A DNA stretch of 64,000 nt from NCBI GenBank assembly GCA_963971405.1, contig OZ020488.1, forward strand, positions 6,575,261-6,639,260. Reading direction: 5' to 3'. This stretch comes from Psococerastis gibbosa (taxonomy: Eukaryota; Arthropoda; Insecta; Psocodea; Psocidae). Positions 10,755 through 25,700 of the stretch are shown piece by piece. Each line of letters opens with the position of its first letter. The first letter of the stretch is position 1. Made by a program: the position numbers and the translations under genes. Under the pieces are notes generated by a model. That model was not told where the DNA came from. It made no database searches and was given only the letters and a program-made list of their open reading frames with translations.

Positions 10755-13700
10755 GTAAGTGGAATTTTTATGTTGCTATAAGGACGTAGGGAGAGAATTA
10801 GCATACAAAATCTTCCATACTCAGGTCAAACTCAAAGTAAATAAAAAGAACCGGTCCGAGTTTACTCGAATATGCTTTCCACTTTATCAATTAGTAGATA
10901 GAGATAATGAGTTATTTCATAGTAAATAATTTCCCTATGGTTAAATTTAGGAACCCCCCCCTATTCCGAAGCACTGAATTAATAGATGGTATTGTATATT
11001 ATAGAAAGGGCACCTCACAGTAATAATGGGACGGCACGCACTGCATTGGAGCGTGAATTTTATATAATTTCTTCAAAAAATAATTTTTTGCACATAACGA
11101 AAAACTTTATTGGGAAAGCAACCTGTTTGGTTTTGTTACTCTATTGAACACCTGAAACATACCTGAAGGTAGAAATCATCGATAGAATGGTTCCACAGAA
11201 AATTTATTTTTTAGTCATTTTTCATGAAAATTGAGTTATTTTTATTTTTTTTACCCCCAGAAACAAACTATCAAGGGGCAAGCGACCCACTGTATTATTT
11301 TTGTGATTTATGTGAACCATCATGCAAAATTTCTTCCAAATCCACCGAGTAGTTTGCCCACAAATGGACGAACCGACAAACAGACTGACCGATAGGCAAG
11401 CATTTCGTAAAAAACACTTTTTTGGGTTCTGGGACCTCAAAATGTGTAAATCCACTGAAATATCGAAATAGAAAATCTGGACCATAAGAAAGCTTTCCTT
11501 ATGTTGTACTAATGTATACATGGGAAAGCAATGAACTGTTTTTAACCTTGTAATTATTGATAATTAAGTTTCAGGTAAATATTTTTATTTTTATTTTATT
11601 TATGATTTTTTTTTTTTTTGCTTTTGGATAGGTAACAAACTAATCAACGAAAAATCGCCTTGCGGTAGATGTACAGGGACATAGGTCTATAGCTATAACT
11701 TGTATTTTTTGTGTTACATTTTGTGTAATACATAACTAAACTGAAATTGACATTGTAATCGTATGTTGTCATATTACAACAATTAGAGGCACAGAAGGCC
11801 TATTATACGTTGTGTCTCTACAAATAATTGTGTCAAAGCCTGTCATAAAAAACTGAATGCTTCGCCTTATTGCTTTCCAATTTATACGTAGTATAAGGAA
11901 CTTTCCAATTTATACGTAGTATAAGGAAAGCTTTGTGATGGTCCAAATTTTCGATTCCGAGATTTCAATGGATTTACATGGTTTGAGGTCCCAGGAACCC
12001 AAAAAAGGTTTTTAAGAAATGTCTGTCTGTTGGTCTGTCGGTCTGTCTGTCTGTTCATCGATTTCCGAGCAAACTAGGCCTACTCGGTTTTGATGAAATT
12101 CAGCATGTAGGTTTACATAAATCATACCTCGGGACCATTTTTTTTAATTTGGGCCAATTGATTTGGGGGGTTTTATTCTAAAAAAAAATCCAAAAAAAAC
12201 GTCTAAAAAAAATATTTCTCAAAAACCGCTCCAATGATTTCTTTTAAATTCACAAATATTCTAGTCGTTATTAATGTTGACATAATGCGGGGAGTCGCTT
12301 TCCCCTTGATTGTTTCCTTCTGGGGGTAAAAATAAATAAAAATCACTAAATTTGAATGAAAAATGACTAAAAGATAATTTTTCAGCAAAACCTATCTATC
12401 GATGATTTCTACATTCAGGCATGTTTTAGGTGTTAAATTGAGTAACGAAACCGGACAGGTTGCTTTCCCAAAAAACTATTTGGTTTTGCACATACAATTA
12501 TTTTTTGAAAAAATGATAGAAAATTCACGCTCAAATGCATTGCGTACCCTGCCATTATTGCTGTGTGGTAATTAGTGTGTTGGTCTGACCTATCTAGAAT
12601 TTATCTCACTTCCAGTGACGTCAGGTGGACAACCCCCCCCCCCCCCCGAGATATCGGAAATTTAACCACTGGAAAATTATTTACCATGAAATTACTCATA
12701 TTCTCTATCTAGTAATGTTGATAAATTGGAAAGCATGTTCGAGTGAACTCGGTTCTGTTTAAATGCAGCCAATCGTTTCTTATTTTGATAAAAAAGTGAC
12801 CGCAGAACTTTGGAATTTGTTAAAGGGCGCAACTAACCTAATCTTGTGGTTCTTCTTCTTTCGTGACAAGGTCTTTCCGCGCGTGCTAGTCCTAAAGATA
12901 CAATGTTGGAATAATTTACACCAGTAATTATAATGCTTTTTATTTGTATCGTGTCACCTGGGGAGCAAAGTTAATATTGTATAGCCTGGCCTCCGATTCC
13001 CGTGCAAGGCTTAGTTAATTTATTAAATCACTAGTGGCCCTGTGCGAACATTTGCAGAATTTTTCAGGGTAGCTGTGTGCATTTTTTAAGCCAATACAAC
13101 AAATTACCATATTAACATGATATCACAGCGTCTGCGTTGATACAGGATTTGTTTTCAGAACGGTTTAATTAAAGCGACCAACAGGCAGGCAGTGATGGAA
13201 AGTGCTACTCTAAAAGTCATGCCGAATTGAATCAAAATCAATTGTAAAGATACCCGTGCGATCTAAAGAACCGGTCCGAGTTTACTCGAACATGCTTTCC
13301 AATTTATAAATTAGTAGATATAGACATGTGTAATTTCATAGGAAATAATTTCCCTATGGTTAAATTTCTGATCCCTCGGGGGGGGGGGGGGGGGGTCCCC
13401 CTCAATATATTAAAAACCCCTTAAAACTGAATTGTATATTCTGGAACGAACAGACCAATGCATTGTAACAGTAGTAACAATGACACATGGCAGCGTGAAT
13501 TTTCCATAATTTCTCAAAAAATGGGAATGCAACCTGTCCGTTTTTGTTACCCTATTGAACACCTAAAACATACCTGATGGTAGAAATCATCGATAGAAAG
13601 GTTCCGCAGAAAAATTATTTTTTAGTCATTTTCATGAAAATTGAGTTATTTTTATTTTTTTACCCCCAGAAGCAAACTATCAGCGGGCAAGCGACCCCCC

Positions 13701-16700
13701 GCATTTTATCAAAATTAAAAACAACTACAATATATGTGAATTTGAAGCCGTTTTTGGGAAATCATTTTTTTAGACGTTTTTTGAAAATAAAACCCCCCCC
13801 CCAAATTGAGTTAGCTCAAAATAAAAATAAAATGGTCTCGATGTATAATTTTTGTGAACCTATATGCATTTCAAAATCATCCAAATCGGCCGAGTAGTTT
13901 GCCCGGAAATCGATGAAAAGACAGACATACAGACAGACATTTCGTAGAAACCACTTTTTTGGGTTCCTGGGACCTCAAAACGTGTAAATCCGTTGAAATC
14001 TCGGAATCGAAAATATCCACCATCACAAAGCTTTCCTTATACTACGCAGTGCCGGATTAACCCATGGGCACTTGGGGCACAGGTCCAACTACAATATATG
14101 TGAATTTAATATAAATCGTTGGAGCCGTTTTTGAGAAATAATTTTTTTAGACGTTTTTTTGAAGTTTTTTGAGAATAAACCCCCCCCCCCCCAAATTGAG
14201 TTAGCGCAAAATAAAAAAAATTGTCTCGAGGTATAAATTTTGTGAACCTATATGCATTTCAAAATCATTCAAATCGGCCGAGTTGTTTGCCCGGAAATCG
14301 AAGAACAGACAGACAGACAGACAGAGCGACAGACAGACATTTCGTAAAAACCACTTTTTTGGGTTCCTGGGACCTCAAAACGTGTAAATCCGTTGAAATC
14401 TCGGAATCGAAAATATCCACCATCACATAGCTTTCCTTATACTACGTATAAATTGGAAAACAATAAATGTATTTCTTCTATTATTCACTTTCAATTTGTT
14501 AAAATATATATATTTTCTTTTTTATCGCACATATATGATATTTGCTCTAGCCCCCCACTTTGACAAGAATTCTTATAGCGGGGAGCTCTCCGCAATTTTT
14601 TCAAGCCGGCGACATTGATGTCAATATTTCTCTCTCCTACTTAATTGGCCGTCCATCCGTGCAGACACGAGTTTCTAATTGTACAGGGTGGATGGCCTGT
14701 ATCATTCAGTCTTACTACATTTTTTTTTATTATTATAATCATAACGCAACGCCCTTTGGGGCTTATGTGTTGTATTTGTGTGTGTAGTGCAATACTGTGG
14801 TTTTGAATGGGGTTGGTGTGTTGTGTACTATTGTTGTTTGGCAAACTGCTAAAAGCGCGCTAGACAACGAGTTGCCCAGGTACCGTCTACAACAGTTTGC
14901 CTTTGTCTATTGTACGATTTTTTTTAATAATGGTTTAAGGGTTTTCACAGATTTTTAAAGATTTTTTTATTTTTTAATTTTTTATTTAAAGATTAATCGC
15001 ATACAAACAATTTAAATGAATGTATCCGATTGACCTCGCCAACGGCCTTACCATGTTGATTCCATTAGAGCAGAGCATGTTTCAAACTGCGGCAACTTGG
15101 TAGTGTGCACAGCGTTGGCAGGGGAACCTGGTGGGACATGATAACTCGCTCAGGCAGTATAAGTCGAGTCCTGGTCACCTCCGATTTAATCGTGTGACTT
15201 TACCATGTTCCCCAAGTGGTTCGGAATCCACTATAATCAGGAGGTCCACCCTGTTAGTCAACTCCCCTTTCCCCGAGGTGAAAGAGTCTGCCCTTAGGGT
15301 GCCTCAAGTTAACAAACAGACTCACTCCCCCCGCCAGGCTGACAGGGTTGCTTAAAGCAGAAATGCTGAAAGCAGGCGTTAGAAACAACAACACCTCTTC
15401 AGTCGCCTCTGTAGGTTAGTACCCGTGTTGAGTTACGACACGTCTCCAATCGCATGGCGTGTTACTGGAATAGAAACGGGAGCGTGTGTTGGCGTAAAGT
15501 ACAATAGTTGTATCTGTAAGAATATTGCTTACAGAGGAGTTATTAGGGAAGGTGCGGTAGCAAGCATACGTAGGACAGGCGAGGCGCGGTTGTTGTACAT
15601 CCAGTAGTACCTGCCATGTTGGACACATGGGAGGCGGGGAGCCCGACATCAAGTGCCCATGGGTCAGCCTCGTGTGCCCAATAAGCAGTCGTGTTATTAA
15701 TACTTCCTACATGTATCGTATTGCATTGTTTTAAATTTTGTATCAATGAATCTAAATTGTAAACTGTTATTTTTTGGAGGAATATATTTTACTTTACAAT
15801 CGGGCAGTTTGGCCACACATCGACAAACAGACCGACAGGTACCCATAAAACCTTTTCTTTGGGGTTCCTGGGACCTAAAAACGTGTGTAAATCCACTGAA
15901 ATCCCGAAATCGAAAATTGCGTCCATCACAAAGCTTTAATTATCTATACTACGTATACATAAATAGAGAATTAAAAGTACACCAAGCCTTTTCGATTAGC
16001 TCGGCTGATGCTTGTGAAACCATGTTGGCCAATAACGTTCACATTAATGGTTGCTATACCGTTTATGCACGCTGGGTTTAATTTACATACTTATGCACAC
16101 TTATCAATCGTCTCTTCCTAAGGTTTAAACATTAATTAATACGTTTTTCATGAAAATTAAGTATTTTTTTTATTTTTTCTCCCCCAGGCCTTTGGGGTCT
16201 GCATAGATCATCTTATTTCATTTTGAAATATTAGTCGTAGAGCGGCAAAAATATCAGGACAAACAGAACAAAATTTTCAACATTTCTAAGCATTTTGTGA
16301 TATAGGTACTGTATGTAAGCCTCTCTCTTACACAGACTGGCCACAATTACTGAATTTGATTTGTTAAAAAACGATTGGTGTGGTATTTTCGAGAAAGGAG
16401 TTCAAAAACTGTGGTTAATTGGCGTTTGTGAAGGCAGTACCGGATTAACCTTCCTGCAGCCTGATCATGGCGATAAGGCGCGGTTTCCACCGACCTCTAA
16501 GTGCAGAATACACATACGGTGACGTGGTAGCAGATATCATTGATAAAGGCGGGGTTTCCACCGATCTCTCATTGCAGAATGCAAATGACATTGACGGGAA
16601 TTTTGTTTTACCCTATGCCATAGTTAAAAATGATCAATGATCACAGAGTAAAATCACAAACAAACAAACTAAAATTAAAAAATGGCTTCATGGGATATGT

Positions 16701-19700
16701 TAAGTACTAACATATTAATAGACTTCAATAAAAAGAAAAATTCAAATTTCCGTCAATGTCATTTGCATTCTGCAATGAGAGGTCGTCGGAAACCCCGCCT
16801 AAGTCTTGAATGCCTGCTACCACGTCACCGTATGTGTATTCTGCACTTAGAGGTCGGTGGAAACCGCGCCTTATATAGGTAATACCGGTATTTATTTAAT
16901 CCCCTGGTATTAAAAATGTAAACAAACAAATTTTGAATAGCACTTTCCATTATAAAATTATCTTGTTTACATTTTTAATACCAGGGGATTAAATAAATAC
17001 CGGTATTATAATCGCCATGATCAGGCTGCTGGGGGCCGGTATAGGCGAACCGACTCCTTGTTTCTAATTTTACAGTTTAACTGACTGCATTATTAATTTA
17101 TCACCTTTAGCATGATTGTTTGGTTAGACATGCATGAAGATCTGCCCTTCTTTTTTGACCCTGACATGAAGCCCAGAACTTTCGCCAGTCAAGTTAGAGT
17201 CTGGCTGTGTGCAGTAGAAAACGTGGAGTTCCTCCTGTCCTCATAAATCCCTTATTTATTTATTTTATTTAATGAAAAATATGAAATTCTACTAATTTAT
17301 TATGTGATGCTGTATTTTATTTTATTTATTTCTATTTTTAATTTTTAATTTTGAGTGATAAATGTACGTTGATTCTCTTTCAGCTATGTAGCTGTTGTGG
17401 CTACTGCTGATCAGTGTAAATGTAAAAATTGTTTTCAATACTCATATTGTTGTTGTTGTTATTATAGATCTTCATAGCAGCCTAATGTAGGTACCTACAT
17501 TATAAAAAATAAAATAGGCACATAGTAGTTTTAATTAATTCAATGTTTAATGAAGTCATTGTGGTTGATGTGAAATCTTTCTTTTGTTTTATTGATTACA
17601 TTTTAATTTATTAATTTTTGTATTTTTTCTGTCATCATTTGGGGCCTTTTTTGCAGAGCAGGCCGGCAGCCGGCACCTAATTCGCCTAGTTACGAATCTG
17701 GGACTGTGTGAAGGCATGTCATGTGTCGAAATTTAAGCAAAAATCTTTCTGCCAATTGAACGGATATTTTTGATGGTTCTGCGATCGATATTTCCTGGGA
17801 AAATGGACCTTGTACAAAAGCGTGTAGTGCGGGGTACTCAAATTAGCTCTTATCTACCACGGCATAATGTCCGTTGAACCTATTTCTTGTAGCTCATTAA
17901 AGCGGTGACCCTACTACTGGCTACATTATACAATTTAAATAAACGTTCTTTTGACTGGTATGGATATATTCAAAGATTACCATTCAAGGCCTGTGCTTCG
18001 GCAGGAACACAATATAAAACGTGCTGCTAAACATGCCTTTTCAGCGCCTGGGGTCTGTGTGGCGCTGTTTCCTTTGCCTTCAGCAGCCTGATCGAGGCGA
18101 TTATAATACCGGTGTTATATAAATACCCTAGGATTATAACTGTAAACAAACAAATTTTGAATAGCACTTTCCATTATAAAATTATCGTGTTTACATTTTT
18201 ATTACCAGGGGATTAAATAAATACCGGTATTATAATCGCCTGGATCAGGCTGCTGACGGCCGAAATTACTATACTATACTAATTTTCTATTTTTTCCTCC
18301 GTGTAGGCCCCTAGATCCCCTCCCAGCGATAATTGCCATAATGAGTGATTTGCCACCAATATTGAACTACAGTAGTAATCCGGACTCCCGTTGGATAAGA
18401 TAAGATAATATTTATTTCACAAGGTATTCGAAGAATACATAGAAATCGTTACATACATAAATAATATTTGACAATCACAATACAAAATAATCACTATACA
18501 AAACCAGAAGCAAACTATCAAGGGGCAAGTGACCCCCCGCATTTTATCAACATTAATAACAACTACAATATATGTGAATTTGAAAGAAATCGTTGGAGCC
18601 GTTTTTGTGAAATAATTTTTTTAGACGTTTTTTTGCATTTTTTTGAGAATAAAACCCCCCCAAATTGGGTTAGCCCAAAATAAAAAAAGTTGTCCCGAGG
18701 TATGATTTTTGTAAACCTACATGCGAAATTTCATCAAAATCGACCGAGTAGTTTGCCCGGAAACCGACGCACAGACAGACAGACATACAGACAGAGCGAC
18801 AGACAGACATTTCGTAAAAACCACTTTTTTGGGTTCCTGGGACCTCAAAACGTGTAAATCCGTTGAAAACTCGAAATCGAAAATTTGGACCATCACAAAG
18901 CTTTCCTTATACTACGTATAAATTGGAAAGCAATAATGGGGTAACATTGTAGGCTATATATTTGTTCGGAGATCGCTGTATTCCGGCCGGGCAACGGGCT
19001 TCTTGGGGGAGGCGGGCGGGTTGCCATGAGCCCAAGGCCGTGCCCAGGTTTTGATTTCGGGGGGGGGGGGCAATGTTTTTTTAAACGTAATTTATTAATG
19101 AACGTCCATTCTATCCAGTGTTCAAACTCAAATAAATTTATTCCAATTTTTCAAACTATACAGGTTTACATAAAAAAAATATTTTTTTTTTTTGGGGGGG
19201 GGGGGGTCCGGACCCCTTGGCACGGCCATGCATGAGCCTATGCGTCGACTTTTTCAACAAAAATTAACTGATGCTTTATTTTAATTTACTGTTTTTCTTA
19301 CAGTGTTGTAATTTTGAACATGTAAATTTTTGTCTGCATACTTTAATTTAAAAATTGATTAAAGAAACTAAGGTTAAACATGTGTTTTATTACCATTAAA
19401 TATGACATACTACGTATAATCCAGACCACTCGATAATCCGGGAAGGGATGTTTGCCTCTCCGGATCAACAAGGCCCTACTGTAAATAAAAATAAATAAAT
19501 AAGCGTTTATTTGCAAACAGACAAAGTCCAATAATATGCAAATTAACTTAACTTACTTAACTATGCTTATCATAATTTACATGTGTGATACATAACTATT
19601 ATAGGCTACAATTATAATTATAAGCAGTATATAGTACATCTATTTAACAATGTGAAGATTAAAGAGATAAGTTGTATACAAGTAATCTATAGTTGGTAGG

Positions 19701-22700
19701 TAATGATAAAAATAAGAAGTAATATTATAAAGTAATACTATCTGCCAATACATATCATTCTTATATATCTTAACTAAGTCTTTATTATTTAAAAATGGTA
19801 ATCTTATAATCTTATGTACCTCAGTTTTGGGCAGGGGGATGGCTTATTTCTCTTCAGTCATGGACCCTATTTAGGCTCCCGCTGAAAAAGTCGCTGATTC
19901 TATGCAGCAAATCTGCCGCATCATTGCAGCAGATGGGTTAGTGCGCATCTTAGTGCAAACCTGCTGAAGTAGAATCTGTCGTGCATTTGGAAGTAGAACA
20001 TGAAGTCTGAAAGTAAACATATGTTTTGTAATAAAATAATGTAATATTTTGTACAATAAAAGGAAGAAGAGTGTCGGATGTCGATAGATGAATTTAAACT
20101 CCAATATCCGTTCTTTAAAAAAAAAAAAATTCACAGCTCATCTAGGCGTATAGCGCTTCTTATAGCGACAAAAGAATAAGGTTTTTCTTTCGCCCTTTAG
20201 GTACGTAGTTAACAAACAGAAACTGTTTTATCAAAACTTATTATAACAACTATAACTAGAATTAGTAAAGACAAAATAATCGTTAAAAAATTGTACTTTG
20301 TCTTAGAACCCCACTGGTGTTTAGTACAAAACCCTGAGCGCTCTCTGCCTTCTACAGATGGAAACCCACCAGCACAGCAGTTACACCTTATCAGCGATTT
20401 GAGACTTGCTCAACTTGAAGAGATTATGCTAATGTGACTTTTACTATTCACACAATCCTCAACAAGTTTTAATTGTTTGATTATTAAAATGAAATACCAC
20501 GAAGCCACGAGTAATTTAATTTTCTCTAAATGTACATAGGGCGAAACTTTCGCCTTCTTAAGAGGCTGCCAAAATTCTATTTAGAAAAAACTGCGGCCTT
20601 TGTACACAATCATTACCTTTGTACGCTTATCTTTTTGCAGCTCTAATTTAGCTGCATGCTTAAACGTGGCCTTAGTGTGATACCAAAGGTTAGTGCCTGA
20701 AAAAAAATTTCACCTTATACCTGCGGCCCGATCATGGCGATTATAATACTGGGGTTAATATAATACCCTGGTATTAAAAATGCAAACAAGATAATTTTAC
20801 AATGGAAGGTGCTATTCAAAATTTGTTTGTTTACAGTTTTAACCCCAGGAGTAAGTTAATACCAATCGCCATAATCGGCCCACTTGTGTCTAACTCTCGG
20901 GCATATTACTATAGTATATTTTTTTTGTTTTTACAGGGACTGCTATCCCCCGATGTACCTGCCCGCCACACCCCCGTTGGAGGCTCACAACTCCTCCCTT
21001 AAAATGGAAATGGGGCGGATAGGGACCATACGGGAGCACAAAATACTCGGAAAACGGAAAAACAACTACACTAGGTAAGTTTTAGACAGTAACAGGTTTA
21101 TTGTGTATTTATATTTTTTATAATTTATATATATATATGGCCACCATTTCAACAAGAAGAGGCAAATGGATGGGGCATATTCTGAGACACGAAGGGCTCC
21201 TCAAGAACATCATTGAGGGTTGAAGACACCAACTCAAGAGGACGACAGGGAAAGGAGTACTTAGAGGATGTCATGAAGGACCTAGGGTGCGACACCTATA
21301 AAGGACTGAAAAGGACCGCACAAAACAGACAAGAGTGGGGGAAGAATACAACATTCGCTGCAAACCAATCCCTAGATTGAGACTCGAGAAGAATAAGCTG
21401 TGCTGAACCACGGGAAATCAAGGAAACATGTTATTTTGAGTTTGAAACACCTACCTGTATCTGTAGATATCATTTTGGAAAACACAGTCATGTTTCAAGT
21501 TACGGCAGAGAGTGATAGAAAGGATAGTTTCTGTCACATTTTTACATGAGGAACGCAGATTTGTTTCGCCTATTTAGGTATATGATTTTAAAATTTCATC
21601 GTTTCTAGAAATGTAGTAGATAGAGAGAGAGAGGCACTCCATTCGTCTGTAGTAGGGGGAGGGGGAAGAATTTAAATTGAAAAAATTGGAAATGCACAAA
21701 AACAGTCTCGTATAATAAAATCAGAACGAAATAGATGGTAACGTGCTGTTAGCGCCATAGACCTCAATTCACCCACCATTGTCATTGGGGGGGGGGGGGG
21801 GGCAAAGTTGGCGAGGGGGTAATGTCGTGGCAGCTTGTTTTGCTTTGACTTATTGGGGGGGGGGGGCAGTTGCCCCCCTTGCCCCTCCCAATTTACGCCT
21901 ATGGTTAGCACTGCTGACCGTCAGTGCTACGGTATGGATACCATAAATTATAGCTGTGCTTACGTGTTTAGCAATACGAATCTTATAAGAGTATATAAGT
22001 ATAGAATATTTAGATGGACTGCACTTGTCGGTGCTTGTGGTCCAGTGGTTAAGACGACGCCCCGGTTAGGCGTAGATCATGGGTTCGAATCCCCCCAAGT
22101 CCTGTCTTTTCTGTATCCTCTAATTTCGGTTGTGAAACCTAATAAATAATGTTCTGAAGGACTCTTTATGAACGTAGGTCTACTTATAGTTGCCCATGGT
22201 TCCTTGTCCAATGACAGCGACCCCATGGATTTCGGACATTATTTGTATTGTTTCCGTATGCATTTTTGGCCATTGGCTAACTTGTATATATACGTCCTCG
22301 ATGTCAACCTACACCGGCTATAAGCGATAATGGACAAGCTGAAACAAGCTTACCATTGACGTAGTGAAACAGGCGGAAGCATGACCTATCCAAGTACAGA
22401 TACGAGTTTTGTGAAACTTAAGTAATATCATTGGAGATGTCGACCGCAGATGTTGACGAAACGCTTGGAAGTACGCTTTGCCTTTCAGATTCAACCACGG
22501 CCTGTCAGCCTGGATTCTACTGCTTGAACATCATTTTACTCACTTTGTAGTTTGTAGGCCTAACAAGAGATTTGGACCATTTCTTTAGTGCCGGCTGCCA
22601 CAGTTGGCAACAATGACACCTGATTTGCATGCAACACGTGACCTCAATGTGCTTTTACCCTTGACCTTGATTGTTTTGTCTGGCAATTTTTGTTCATTAA

Positions 22701-25700
22701 GATGTTATGTAAGTGTTGTGTAGTTGTGTAAACCGTATTCAGACCTCCGGGGCGACCGGCCGAATCCACGCTCCAAGCGAAAAATTGAATTGGTGGAAAT
22801 CAGCCTTTGGACCGGAGGATTTATCTTCTTCTTCTTCATATGCCTCTTCTTGCGATGATTGACGATAATCGTGACAATTTGGGCCTTGGAGACTGCTACT
22901 CTGGAATTCGCGCTTTTGCCAAACCACTGCCGCTGGTTTTACAACCAGGATGTTCTTCTTCTGCCGGGGGCCTTCAGCCCTTCTATCTTCCCTTGGATTA
23001 TAAGATGCATATTTCAAAGGCTATATTTTTCATTCCTTATGCCATGGCTGAAGTATGTTAGTTTCCGTATCTTACCCGTTACCAGACACATGGCTCCTGG
23101 ATCTATTCGCCTCAGCAGCTCGGCATCAGGGAACCGTTCTCTTCAAGATATGCGTAGCGTACCATATAGAACGATTAGGGAGGTTCGCGCATCAGGTTCG
23201 CGCATCAGGTTTAAGCCCTCCATCTTGAAACGGTTCTCTGCACACTGTTAGACAATAAATATAACTGGCGGAAGTTGAGTTTAAGTTCATAGTTTTCATA
23301 CGCACTGCTTCCAAAAAAAATATCAGCAAAAGTCTATTGTCTCCTTGCCTACTCTAGATGAGTATCCACATAAAAATACTTAAGTAAACTATTTGTTAGC
23401 CTCACAACCCTTGCAGGTTCGCGCCTCAAAGCGTTCCCACGTGAAACGTTTCTCTGCAAACTGTTAGGGAATAAATATAAATGGCGTAAGTTGAGTTTTA
23501 GTTCATAGTTTTCATACGCACTGCTTCTAAAAAAATATCAGCAAAAGTCTATTGTCTCCTTGCCTACTCCAGATGAGTATCCACATAAAAATACTTAAAT
23601 AAACTATTTGTTAGCCTCACAACCCTTGTAGGTTCGTGCCTCAAAGCGTTCCCACGTGAAACGTTTCTCTGCAAACTGTTAGGGAATAAATATAAATGGC
23701 GGAAGTTGAGTTTAAGTTCATAGTTTTCATACGCACTGCTTCTAAAAAAAATATCAGCAAAAGTCTATTGTCTCCTTGCCCACTCCAGATGAGTGTCCAC
23801 ATAAAAATACTTAAATAAACTATTTGTTAGCCTCACAACCCTTGCAGGCTCGCGCCTCAAAGCGTTCCGACGTGAAACGTTTCTCTGCAAACTGTTAGAC
23901 AATAAATATAAATGGCGGAAGTCGAGTTTAAGTTCATAGTTTTCATACGCACTGCTTCTAAAAAAAATATCAGCAAAAGTCTATTGTCTCCTTGCCTACT
24001 CCAGATGAGTGTCCACATAAAAATACTTAATTAAACTATTTGTTAGCCGCACAACCCTTGCAGGTTCGCGCCTCAAAGCGTTCCGACGTGAAACGTTTCT
24101 CTGCAAACTGTTACAGAACAAATAGAAATAACGGCAACTTGAGTTTATTTATGTTCATTCTTTTCCCCGTCAGCAGTTCCCGTTCCATATCTTTCACCTT
24201 TAAATCATTTAATTAATTTTACAATGCTCTTTGGACTCATTTTACGGAAAGTTAATTATGACGGTTATTCAATACGCTTATTACCTGTTGGTCCTCCCTC
24301 GGGGGAGCAATTGTTTATTCATATAATTTTTTAAAAATATTTTCTAGAAATTTTAAACGCTCTAATAATGTTTCCGCATTACAATGGACTTCTTTTGCAA
24401 GGGCATAGCTCTGTACATCTTATGGCTTTATGAAAATCTTTTCAATTACCGCCTTACTGCGGTAGTTGTGGTTGCCATTCAAATACAATTATACAATAGC
24501 CAAGAATGATTTAATTTTGTCGGGTTTCAGTTAAGTTTGTTGCTTTCCTACTTTTTTTGTTATTAATAATGTTCTGAAGTACTTTTTATGAACCTAGGAC
24601 TACTTGAGGAGCTTGGTTACAAACGTGGCCAACTCCAATTTTTCACAAAATTGTGTTTTGATCCGACCTTGCAGAAAATTTTAATGTCCACCTGCACATT
24701 GTAAAATAAAGTAACAAAAGCAGCCAGATTGCGCACAGAAGCGCTGAGAAGTCTGGGATTAGCTATAATATAAACTTACTACAATTTTCAACAGAAAATC
24801 CGCTCTCCTGAAAAATTCTATAACTTGGAGTTGGCCATGTTTGTAAACAGCCTCCTCACTTATAGTCAGTGCCGGGTTTGGCCTTGTGGGGGCCCTTTCT
24901 CGGGCAGAAAAGTCTTACGCCCTTACACAAATATTCCACTATCATTTATAAAATAGAGACATAGGATGCAAAATAGACTAGAATACAATAGAATAAGGCG
25001 ATTAGCCATTAATGCCGCGGCACGTTCGAATTTCCCGCCAAATATTTCGACAAGTTTTATTTATTTGCATTAGTTTTTTTTTTTTTTAATCTATTGCGAT
25101 TTTGTATTTTGCGACTAGTTGTGGGGGCCCCTTTTTTATGGGCCCCCATAGCCAAACCTGGCACTGCTTATAGACTACCCATTGGTTCCTACCTCATTGT
25201 CAACGACCCCGTGGATTTCGGATTGTTTCCGTATGAATTTTTGGCCATTGGCAAACTGGTGGACGTTCTCGATGTCAACCTACAACGGTTACAAGCGATA
25301 ATAAGCAAGATGAGACATACTTACTATTGAAGCAATGTAACAGGCGAAAGCATGACTTATCCACGCACAGACAAGAGTCTGCTTTCTACTTACTATAGTT
25401 TGTATTTTTGTATGTTTGTATTTTTACTACGTTTGTATGAGAAAAGCTTTGCGATGAAAGTTTCTGTTTCGTGATTTCAGAGGATTTATATACACGTTAT
25501 GAGGTCCCAGGGAAAGTGCTTTTTATTTAATGTCTGTCTGCAGCTCTGACTGTTTGTCAACTACTCGATAAAAGATTTCGATGAAATTCGACACATGGGT
25601 TCCAAAAAAAATCACAACCACTTTTGTAGCATATGCATAGCATATATAACAAAATATAGGATGGTTAGGCACAATCTTAGTAATATAACAAAAAAAGTCA

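Noticed and set aside
22036-22096. Possible tRNA gene with good A and B boxes
   Set aside because: No acceptor stem can be formed and the same tail follows other copies, so it is a SINE head. The same holds for the boxes at 29101-29154 and 49850-49890.
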